From: an uncultured Vogesella sp.
GTDB lineage: Bacteria > Pseudomonadota > Gammaproteobacteria > Burkholderiales > Chromobacteriaceae
NCBI GenBank assembly: GCA_946479405.1
Contig: CAMLGD010000096.1
Span: 1 to 11,484, forward strand
Direction of reading: 5' to 3'
DNA length: 11,484 nucleotides
Below, in pieces: positions 5,752 to 11,484 of the stretch (position 1 is its first letter; each line of letters opens with the position of its first letter). Below the pieces are notes generated by a model. It saw only the letters and a program-made list of their open reading frames with translations, was not told the origin of the DNA and did not search any database. The translations under genes were made by a program, and so were the position numbers.

Positions 5752-5836
5752 CACTATAGTGAATGATCCGATTCCGACACGGATAACGGCTCCTGAGCGA
5801 GCCTAGGTAACGAGTCAGTTCGATTCCCGTGAATCG
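5752..5836 (+). other. Hairpin-rich non-coding segment (possible structured leader or small RNA)
   Basis: The 338-nt gap before the cupin gene holds no credible ORF. After the perfect 10-bp palindrome CACTATAGTG (5752-5761), whose TATAGT could serve as a -10, three compact hairpins follow in a row. They are ATCCG/CGGAT (5766-5784), GGCTC-CTGAGC-GAGCC (5788-5803) and CGATTC-CCGT-GAATCG (5821-5836). No matching -35 element was found. Such clustering suggests a structured 5' leader or small RNA. I could not match it to any riboswitch class I know, nor fold it as a tRNA. Confidence 0.35.
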
Positions 5837-5885
5837 CTTGGCGGACATCCGGCCAGCCCGACCTACCCCGCAGCGCGCACGCGCC

Positions 5886-5987
5886 GACGGCGGCATGTAG
5901 CGGTTGGCCGTCATGTAGCATCCGTTGCTACGCCCTCTTGGCCCGCCACCGTTTTCTCTCCAAGGGCTACCTCATGGAGGATGTAGC
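5886..5987 (+). promoter_or_regulatory. ATGTAGC repeats and hairpins upstream of the cupin gene
   Basis: ATGTAGC occurs three times in 93 nt (5895-5901, 5913-5919, 5981-5987). The second copy is part of the hairpin GTAGCA-TCCGT-TGCTAC (5915-5931), and GACGGC/GCCGTC (5886-5891, 5907-5912) encloses the first. The third copy spans the spacer between the ribosome site GGAGG (5976-5980) and the start codon. This could be an operator set or an RNA-level control element; no -35/-10 pair is clear. Confidence 0.35.
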
Positions 5988-5988
5988 A

Positions 5989-6354
5989 ATGTCACAAATG
6001 GAAAAGAAGGCCCTGAGCGCGCCGGATGAAGTCCGCCCGTTCAAGGACAATATGGGCAGGATGGCCGTGGTTACGCTGGGCAATATGACCATGGGCCGCG
6101 GCGAGTTCGAACCGGGCTGGCGCTGGAGCGAACACGTCAAACCGCTGGCCGGCACCGACTCCTGCCAGGCCGCACACACCGGCGTAGTACTGGAAGGCCG
6201 GCTGGTGGTAAAAATGGACGATGGCTCGCAGATGGAGTTCGGCCCGGGCGATGCCTTCTACATGCCGCCCGGCCACGATGCCTGGGTGGTGGGCGACCAG
6301 CGTTGCGTGTTGATCGACGTCACCGGCGTGGCCAAATACGCCAAGCCACACTAA
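5989..6354 (+). CDS. Small single-domain cupin protein
   Basis: The 121-residue protein is a lone cupin beta barrel. Motif 1 spans roughly EPGWRWSEHV (41-50) to AAHTGVVLEGRL (61-72), with His49 and His63 as possible metal ligands. Motif 2 is GPGDAFYMPPGHDAW (85-99) with His96. The family includes enzymes and sugar or small-ligand sensors, and this type (WRWSEHVKP...HTG) has no assigned substrate that I know of. No membrane or signal segments are visible. I start it at the ATG at 5989 because GGAGG stands eight bases upstream; an in-frame ATG at 5974 would place the ribosome site inside the gene. It is flanked by a long structured leader and a terminator, so it is probably monocistronic with its own control. 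Confidence 0.8.
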   Translation: MSQMEKKALSAPDEVRPFKDNMGRMAVVTLGNMTMGRGEFEPGWRWSEHVKPLAGTDSCQAAHTGVVLEGRLVVKMDDGSQMEFGPGDAFYMPPGHDAWVVGDQRCVLIDVTGVAKYAKPH

Positions 6355-6421
6355 CCACCGCACTACGCACGCCAAAGTGCAGGGTGGACCATGCGGCCAA
6401 CCCTGCCGGCCATGAAACAGC

Positions 6422-6443
6422 ACGGCCACCCAAGGGTGGCCGT
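6422..6443. terminator. Bidirectional terminator between the cupin and chemoreceptor genes
   Basis: ACGGCCACCC-AA-GGGTGGCCGT is a perfect 10-bp stem in the 112-nt convergent gap. On the minus strand it is followed by GCTGTTTC, and on the plus strand by TGGCTGG, so it may serve the chemoreceptor transcript better. The stem nearly duplicates the one at 5690-5713. An exact GGTTGGCCGC word (minus orientation) lies at 6393-6402 in the same gap. Confidence 0.6.
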
Positions 6444-6466
6444 TGGCTGGCAAGCGCGGTAGCGCT

Positions 6467-8446
6467 TTAGGCAGAGGTGTGCTTGAAGCGATCCACCTGC
6501 TGCACCAGCTCGCCCGAGGTGCGGTTGAGCTGCTCGGACAGCTCGGCGGCTTCCTGCACGATGGTGGCGTTGTCCTCGGCCAATGCCGCAATGCGGCTGA
6601 TATTGACCGCGACTTCGCTGCTGGCCGCCGTCTGCTGCTGCATCGCCACCGCCGTGTCCTGGCTCTTGGCGGCGGTCTGTTCGGCCTCGTCATGGATGCC
6701 GTCCAGCTCGCGCAAGGTATCCGCCACCAGCGTCAGACCTTCATCCATCTGACCACGCGCCACCTGCATGCGGCTGGCGGCACTCTGGGTCTCGCCGGTA
6801 ATCACCTCGATCAGCTGGGCAATTTCCACGGTTTCCTTGCCGGTACGCTCGGCCAGCTTGCGTACTTCATCGGCCACCACGGCAAAGCCGCGCCCCATCT
6901 CGCCGGCGCGGGCCGCCTCGATGGCAGCGTTGAGCGCCAGCAGGTTGGTCTGGTCGGCAATTTCGCGGATGGCGGTGATGATCTGGCGGATATTTTGCGA
7001 TTTTTCTGCCAGCGAAATGATCATGGCGCCCGCCTCGTCCACGGTAGCCGCGGTACCTTGAATCGCCTGGGTGGTGGCGTGCATGCGTTCACGACCGCCA
7101 CGTACGCCCTGCTGCATTTCGCGCGCTACCAGCAGATTCTGCTGAGTGTTGTCGCTGACCGCAGCAATCCCGGCCGACATCTCTTCGACGGCCGCCGCAA
7201 TCTGGGTCGACGAACTGCTCTGCGCCTCGGCGGCACCCGCCGCACGTTCGGACACGCCTTGCAAGGCACCCGCAGCCCGTTGCAGCTGGTGGGCATTCGC
7301 CTTGACGACTTTCAGGGTGCTGGCAAAGGCATCCACCAGCGCATCCAGCGCCCGGCCCATGCGGGCAATTTCATCATCACCAGCCAGGTGCGCGCGCACC
7401 CCCAGATCGAGATTCTGGCTCATCTGCGACATCATGCTTTCCAGCTGCAATACCGGGCGGCGAATGCTGCGGTAGACGGCAAAGCCACCGATCAGCAGAA
7501 GCAGGGTCATGGCGGCGGTACCACCCAGGGTCAGCGCCATACTGGTGCCGGCATGGCTGACCTGGGTATCCACGTTGTGGTGCAAGTCGGCCAGCAGCGC
7601 TTCCTGCGCGGCTTTCAGCTTGGCAATGCGTGCCGAGGTACCGGCAAACCACTGTTGCGGCGTGATGCTCACCGGGCTGCCCAGCGGCGTGCCATACACA
7701 CTGTCGCGCAAGGCCTGCACTGCGCTTACTTCCGGCGCGGTGAGCGACGTCTGCAGCACGGCCAGCAGTGCTGGCGGCGCCAGTAACTGCAGCTGGTTCA
7801 GGCAGGCATCCTGCTGCGCCTGCAGCGATTTGGCCTGCGCAAACTTGGGTTGATCGAAACTGCCGCCCGCCAACACGCCGTTGACAAAGCCGCGTTCGCG
7901 GCCGGCCAGTTCTTTGACACACAACAGGTTGGACAGGGCGGTGCCATAGCGCAGCACATTGTCGTCATCGCTGGCAGTCTGCAGCGCGGCGGCAATGGTG
8001 GTCAGGTGCTCAATGCTGCGGGTGAAATCGGCAAACACTTCCGGCGCCGGCAGGCTGCGACCATCGATGCTGCCGCGCTTCCCCAACAGGGATTGCACCG
8101 AGGCGGCAGCATCGGTCGCCAGGCTACCAACCTTGCCATCATGCTCACCGGCCTGGGCGGTAAATGCCTGCAGGGCGGCATCGCTCTTGCCGCGCGCGCT
8201 GGTGAGCGCATCCGGTACGGCGCCCTGGCCGCTGAGATAACCGTTGGTTAGGCCACGCTCGGCCTGCAAGCTGTCAATCAGCTCGGACGACAGCGTAGCG
8301 ACATCCACCAACTGGCGGGCGGCGCGCATCTCGTGCAGGGAAACATATTGCTGATAGGAAAATATGCCGGCCAGGATGAAGGTCATCACAGCGAATGGCA
8401 GCACCAGTAAAAGCAGCTTGGGGCCTAGGTTGAGTCGGGAAAGCAT
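6467..8446 (-). CDS. Methyl-accepting chemotaxis protein with NIT (nitrate/nitrite-sensing) domain
   Basis: This is a 659-residue inner-membrane chemoreceptor. TM1 spans about 11-29. The periplasmic region of about 270 residues has the helical NIT layout, with the paired signatures [12 protein letters not shown] (60-71) and [11 protein letters not shown] (182-192). TM2 is about 305-325, followed by HAMP (about 326-378) and a long coiled-coil signalling domain. The conserved hairpin tip [20 protein letters not shown] (493-512) contacts CheA and CheW. The C-terminus (VDRFKHTSA) lacks an NWETF-type CheR tether. NIT domains are proposed to sense nitrate or nitrite, and the gene sits downstream of narHJI, which fits chemotaxis to a respiratory electron acceptor. 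The ATG at 8446 has GGAG six bases upstream. It is separated from narI by a strong terminator, so it needs its own promoter in the 8447-8576 stretch, where no clear sigma-70 or sigma-28 site was found. Confidence 0.92.
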   Translation of the reverse strand: MLSRLNLGPKLLLLVLPFAVMTFILAGIFSYQQYVSLHEMRAARQLVDVATLSSELIDSLQAERGLTNGYLSGQGAVPDALTSARGKSDAALQAFTAQAGEHDGKVGSLATDAAASVQSLLGKRGSIDGRSLPAPEVFADFTRSIEHLTTIAAALQTASDDDNVLRYGTALSNLLCVKELAGRERGFVNGVLAGGSFDQPKFAQAKSLQAQQDACLNQLQLLAPPALLAVLQTSLTAPEVSAVQALRDSVYGTPLGSPVSITPQQWFAGTSARIAKLKAAQEALLADLHHNVDTQVSHAGTSMALTLGGTAAMTLLLLIGGFAVYRSIRRPVLQLESMMSQMSQNLDLGVRAHLAGDDEIARMGRALDALVDAFASTLKVVKANAHQLQRAAGALQGVSERAAGAAEAQSSSSTQIAAAVEEMSAGIAAVSDNTQQNLLVAREMQQGVRGGRERMHATTQAIQGTAATVDEAGAMIISLAEKSQNIRQIITAIREIADQTNLLALNAAIEAARAGEMGRGFAVVADEVRKLAERTGKETVEIAQLIEVITGETQSAASRMQVARGQMDEGLTLVADTLRELDGIHDEAEQTAAKSQDTAVAMQQQTAASSEVAVNISRIAALAEDNATIVQEAAELSEQLNRTSGELVQQVDRFKHTSA

Positions 8447-8576
8447 GGTGGGCTCCAGAACACAGGGGGGTTGTCTTGAATGCCATGATTATGGTTTTAG
8501 GCGGCATTTTCGCTTTTTATCGAGAATTTAATGCAAACAGCGTGCCCCCTTGTTGTTGCAGCGCAAATTAGATGAC

Positions 8577-8609
8577 AAAAAAGGCCATGCCACCACGGCA
8601 TGGCCTTTT
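8577..8609 (-). terminator. Strong intrinsic terminator of the nar operon
   Basis: AAAAGGCCATGCC (8579-8591), a 5-nt loop and GGCATGGCCTTTT (8597-8609) form a perfect 13-bp stem. It starts 19 nt after the narI stop on the minus strand. The transcript then ends in six U residues (complement of the A-run at 8577-8582). It should insulate nar expression from the downstream chemoreceptor gene. Confidence 0.92.
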
Positions 8610-8628
8610 GTCTACTCCCCGGCACCGA

Positions 8629-9315
8629 TCAGCCGCGTGGGCGCACCAGCTGCCAGGCACGACCCAGATAGGTCACCGCACCAAAACCGCTCCATACGTG
8701 CACCAAACGGGTGAACGGGAAGATCAGGAACAGGCTCATGCCCATGAACAGGTGCAGCTTGAAGATCGGCGAGGCGGTCACGATGAACTGGTCTGCATCA
8801 CCACGGAAGGTGATGACATGTTGTGCCCAGGTCATCAGCAACACCATTTCATGACCGTCCAGATGCTGGGCGGACACTACGATGGTGGACAGGCCCAGCA
8901 GCAGCGTGGCCAGAATCCACAGCAGCACCAGCTTGTCACGCCAGGTGGTGTTGGCAGCCAGACGGTCACTGCTGAAGCGGCGATGCAGCAGCAGCAGCAC
9001 GCCCACCAGGCACAGCGTGCCCATGATGCCGCCGGCAGTCATGGCAAACACCTGCTTGAAGCTATGGGTCACGCCCAGCGCATCCCACACCGCCACCGGG
9101 GTCAAGAGACCGACGGCGTGGCCAAAGAACAAGCCGATAATGCCCAGATGGAACAGGATGTTGCCCAAACGCAGGCTGCCGCGGTGCAGCAGCTGGCTGG
9201 ACTCGCTCTTCCAGCTGTACTGTTCGCGCTCGAAGCGCGCCAGGCTACCCAGGATGAAGATCGCCAGCGCGATATACGGGTAGATCCCGAAAACGAATTG
9301 ATGCAAGTAGTCCAT
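8629..9315 (-). CDS. narI: Respiratory nitrate reductase gamma subunit (cytochrome b)
   Basis: The 228-residue integral membrane subunit takes electrons from quinol at the periplasmic side and passes them through two b hemes to the NarH iron-sulfur clusters. About five hydrophobic helices are visible. The heme ligands are all present: His56 and His66 in NILFHLGIIGLFFGHAVG, and His188 and His206 in IFKLHLF and RLVHVWS. These positions match E. coli NarI (56, 66, 187, 205) with one inserted residue. Length is normal. The ATG at 9315 is preceded by AAGGAG with a 6-nt spacer. It is the last gene of the operon, 74 nt after narJ, with a strong terminator behind it. Confidence 0.97.
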   Translation of the reverse strand: MDYLHQFVFGIYPYIALAIFILGSLARFEREQYSWKSESSQLLHRGSLRLGNILFHLGIIGLFFGHAVGLLTPVAVWDALGVTHSFKQVFAMTAGGIMGTLCLVGVLLLLHRRFSSDRLAANTTWRDKLVLLWILATLLLGLSTIVVSAQHLDGHEMVLLMTWAQHVITFRGDADQFIVTASPIFKLHLFMGMSLFLIFPFTRLVHVWSGFGAVTYLGRAWQLVRPRG

Positions 9316-9330
9316 GTCTTTCTCCTTGTT

Positions 9331-9383
9331 GCGGCCAACCTGGGCGGGCGTTATCGCCTCCCACCCTGGCTGACGTTGGCCGC
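9331..9383. repeat. Inverted pair of the repeated word between narJ and narI
   Basis: GCGGCCAAC at 9331-9339 and GTTGGCCGC at 9375-9383 are a perfect 9-bp inverted repeat with a 35-nt loop. They fill most of the 74-nt narJ-narI spacer, which is unusually long for this operon. In the transcript it can form a hairpin just before the narI ribosome site. The left arm extends to an exact GGTTGGCCGC (minus orientation). Confidence 0.7.
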
Positions 9384-9389
9384 AGCGGA

Positions 9390-10052
9390 TTAATGGCAGG
9401 CGGCCGGGCCGCTACCCTTGGGATAGAAGTTGACCGGGGCGATCTGCGGCAAGGTTGGCTTCAGCAGCGGTTCCACACCGTCGATGCCAGGGCCAAAGGT
9501 TTCCAGCGCCTCGTCCATGTCGCGGATCGGCGGCACAGTCAGCGGCTCCGGCGCCACCGGCGACAGCCACACCAGCGCATCCAGCACGCCGGCGTAATTG
9601 CTGCCGCTATCGGCCAGCTTCTTGCCCACATGGGCCAGCACGTGCACCGCATCGCCCAGCAGGCGATTGGCTTCCTCCGCCTCGCACAGCGACAGGAACT
9701 CCAGGAACAGCGGCACGTAGTCCGGCAGCTCTTCGCAGACCGGCTCGAAGCCGTGCGCCTTGTACTCCTCCATCAGGTCCACCATGGCCTGGCCGCGGGC
9801 GCGATCCTCGCCGTGGATGTGCTCGAACAGATGCAGCGAGTGCGACGGGCTGCGATCGAACACCTGCACGTAGTTCTGCTGCAGCTCCAGCAGCTCGGTC
9901 GCAACCAGCTGCTGCAACAGCGGCTCGACACCGCGCACCACGTCCTCGTCGCCGGCCAGTACCTCGCGGATTTCCGGCAGCGCATCCAGCAGGTCCTGCT
10001 GTGGGTAGCCCAGCAGCGCCGCCAGTGCACGATAGATCATCGGGTTATGCAT
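9390..10052 (-). CDS. narJ: Nitrate reductase assembly chaperone NarJ
   Basis: The predicted 220-residue cytoplasmic chaperone of the TorD/NarJ family binds apo-NarG and holds it until the bis-MGD cofactor is inserted and the complex docks on NarI. The diagnostic segment is FDRSPSHSLHLFEHIHGEDR followed by ARGQAMVDL, nearly identical in pattern to E. coli NarJ. ELPDYVPLFLEFLS follows it. The C-terminus (VNFYPKGSGPAACH) is family-like. I use the ATG at 10052, eight bases after GGAGAG and just past the narH stop. A GTG three codons upstream (10061) would overlap the narH stop by four bases but would crowd the same ribosome site. Tight spacing to narH indicates translational coupling. Confidence 0.95.
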   Translation of the reverse strand: MHNPMIYRALAALLGYPQQDLLDALPEIREVLAGDEDVVRGVEPLLQQLVATELLELQQNYVQVFDRSPSHSLHLFEHIHGEDRARGQAMVDLMEEYKAHGFEPVCEELPDYVPLFLEFLSLCEAEEANRLLGDAVHVLAHVGKKLADSGSNYAGVLDALVWLSPVAPEPLTVPPIRDMDEALETFGPGIDGVEPLLKPTLPQIAPVNFYPKGSGPAACH

Positions 10053-10057
10053 GATGC

Positions 10058-11484
10058 TCACTCTCCGGCGTTGGCCTTGCGGTCGCGGCGCATGTCGTGG
10101 AACACAATGGGGGACGCCTTCTTCTTGCCGAACAGGCTGTGATCGGACGTACCGCCGGAGCAGCCGTTACCGAAGGTAAAGCCACAGCTGGCCTTGTCGT
10201 CGAAGGTGTTTTCCACCATTTCCTTGTGGCTGGACGGAATCACGAAGCGGTCTTCGTAATTGGCAATCGCCATCACCTGATACATCTCTTCCACCTGCGG
10301 GCCGGAGAGATGGGTGCCTTTCAGGGTGGCCGGGTTGATCACCTTGTCCACGCTCTTGCTGCGCATGTAGCGGCGCATGGCCACCATGGTTTCCAGCGCT
10401 TTCACCACGGGCTCTTCCTTGCCGGCGGTCAGCAGGTTGGCCAGGTACTTGATCGGAATGCGCAGGTCCTTCACATCCGGGATGATGCCGTTCTCGCCAA
10501 TCAGGCCGTTTTCCAGCGCGGACTGGATCGGCGACAGCGGCGGGATGTACCACACCATCGGCAGCGTGCGGTATTCCGGGTGCAGCGGGAAGGCAACCTT
10601 CCACTCCATCGCCATCTTGTACACCGGCGACTTCTGCGCGGCGGTCAGCCAGGCATCCGGGATGCCCTGCTTCTTGGCTTCGGCGATGATCTCCGGCGCG
10701 TTCGGGTCGAGGAACACGCCCAGCTGCGCTTCGTACAGGCTCTTCGGATCTTCCACGCTGGCGGCGGCTTCGATCTTGTCGGCGTCGTACAGCAGCACGC
10801 CGAGGTAACGGATACGGCCGACGCAGGTCTCGGAGCACACCGTCGGCTGACCGGCTTCGATACGCGGGTAGCAGAAGATGCACTTCTCGGCCTTGCCGGT
10901 GGTCCAGTTGTAGTAAATCTTCTTGTACGGGCAGCCGGACACGCACATGCGCCAGCCGCGGCACTTGTCCTGGTCGATCAGCACGATGCCGTCGTCTTCA
11001 CGCTTGTAGATGGAGCCGGACGGGCAGCTGGCCACGCAGGCCGGGTTCAGGCAGTGTTCGCACAGGCGCGGCAGATACATCATGAAGGTGTTCTCGAACG
11101 CCGAGTACATCTCCTTCTGGATGCCTTCGAACAGCGCATCCTTGGCGCGCTTGGAGAATTCGCCGCCCAGGTCGTCTTCCCAGTTCGGGCCCCATTCGAT
11201 CTTGTCCATCTTCTTGCCGGTCAGCACCGACACCGGGCGCGCGGTGGGCGGCGTCTGCGACAGCGGCGCGTTCTTCAGGTGCTCGTAGTCGAAGGTGAAC
11301 GGCTCGTAGTAGTCGTCGATCTGCGGCAGGTTGGGGTTGGCGAACAGGTTGGCCAGGATGCGCAGCTTGCCGCCCTGGCGCGGTTCCAGCTTGCCGGCCG
11401 CCGTGCGGCGCCAGCCGCCCTTCCACTTCTCCTGGTTCTCCCATTCCTTGGGATAGCCGATGCCGGGCTTGGTCTCGACGTTGT
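10058..11484 (-). CDS. narH: Respiratory nitrate reductase beta subunit, 5' end outside window
   Basis: The C-terminal 474 residues of NarH, the iron-sulfur subunit that wires NarI hemes to the NarG molybdenum site, are present. The frame is open to the right edge, entering with NVETKPGIGYPKEWENQEKW. By comparison with E. coli NarH (from memory), roughly 40 N-terminal residues and the first ferredoxin cysteine cluster are missing. Visible clusters (window numbering) are CEHCLNPACVASC (141-153), CRGWRMCVSGC (174-184) and CIFC (201-204) with CSETC (216-220). In CRGWRMC a Trp replaces one Cys, the hallmark of the [3Fe-4S] cluster of nitrate reductase. The C-terminal tail (FGNGCSGGTSDHSLF and following residues) is variable in the family. 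narJ follows after 5 nt; narG should lie just outside the right edge. Confidence 0.97.
   Translation of the reverse strand, partial: NVETKPGIGYPKEWENQEKWKGGWRRTAAGKLEPRQGGKLRILANLFANPNLPQIDDYYEPFTFDYEHLKNAPLSQTPPTARPVSVLTGKKMDKIEWGPNWEDDLGGEFSKRAKDALFEGIQKEMYSAFENTFMMYLPRLCEHCLNPACVASCPSGSIYKREDDGIVLIDQDKCRGWRMCVSGCPYKKIYYNWTTGKAEKCIFCYPRIEAGQPTVCSETCVGRIRYLGVLLYDADKIEAAASVEDPKSLYEAQLGVFLDPNAPEIIAEAKKQGIPDAWLTAAQKSPVYKMAMEWKVAFPLHPEYRTLPMVWYIPPLSPIQSALENGLIGENGIIPDVKDLRIPIKYLANLLTAGKEEPVVKALETMVAMRRYMRSKSVDKVINPATLKGTHLSGPQVEEMYQVMAIANYEDRFVIPSSHKEMVENTFDDKASCGFTFGNGCSGGTSDHSLFGKKKASPIVFHDMRRDRKANAGE

Noticed and set aside
5811..5836. tRNA-like T-arm (GTTCGATTCCC) in the cupin leader
   Set aside because: The five bases before and after the would-be T-loop do not pair, and no acceptor or anticodon arm can be built around it. 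The stretch forms a simple CGATTC/GAATCG hairpin instead.
5438..5914. Minus-strand open frame of 158 codons covering the intergenic region before the cupin gene
   Set aside because: It overlaps the 50-residue ORF and the end of the UmuD-like gene antisense, has no ribosome site I can see, and its composition is not protein-like.
8447..8576. Flagellar sigma-28 promoter for the chemoreceptor
   Set aside because: TAAA and GCCG elements exist on the minus strand, but their spacing (about 10 or 21 nt) does not fit the roughly 15-nt requirement.
1..11484. CRISPR array, insertion sequence, prophage or integrase-type mobile element
   Set aside because: No spaced direct-repeat array, transposase, integrase or terminal repeats with target duplication were seen. 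Gene content and composition look chromosomal throughout.

Overview
This 11.5 kb window is GC-rich chromosomal DNA with dense coding. The gene set (narHJI, mobA, a UPF0149 protein, a NIT-type chemoreceptor, an apparent sarcosine oxidase gene) suggests a facultatively denitrifying betaproteobacterium, most likely of the Chromobacteriaceae (Vogesella, Aquitalea or Chromobacterium type). That placement is inference from protein flavour and was not tested by a search.

Left part (1-3430), all minus strand. At the very edge is the start of a gene that looks like sarcosine oxidase beta (soxB). Next is a CLC-type antiporter whose pore motifs are those of the fluoride-specific CLC-F clade. Its leader carries a clear fluoride (crcB-motif) riboswitch, followed by a hairpin that abuts the start codon. 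Upstream of these, in the same direction, are mobA (molybdopterin guanylyltransferase) and an RluA-family pseudouridine synthase.

Middle part (3430-6354), all plus strand. A UPF0149/YecA-like protein and a small class I SAM methyltransferase come first. An autocleaving UmuD/LexA-like protein follows, with a GAGRK plus ribbon-helix-helix-like N-terminus, a 24-bp palindrome over its promoter and a 50-residue ORF directly behind it. A long hairpin-rich leader then precedes a small cupin protein.

Right part (6467-11484), all minus strand. A chemoreceptor with a nitrate/nitrite-sensing NIT domain lies downstream of narI, separated from it by a strong intrinsic terminator. narH (5' end outside the window), narJ and narI are the tail of a narGHJI operon for membrane-bound respiratory nitrate reductase. 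MobA makes the bis-MGD cofactor this enzyme needs, and the chemoreceptor could steer cells toward its substrate, so three loci in the window bear on nitrate respiration.

Across the whole window the word GGTTGGCCGC recurs far more often than chance, frequently as inverted pairs at gene ends and also inside genes. This resembles the behaviour of DNA uptake sequences in Neisseriaceae. The fluoride riboswitch/CLC-F unit, the repeated word, and the UmuD-like gene with its palindrome and small partner are the most notable items.
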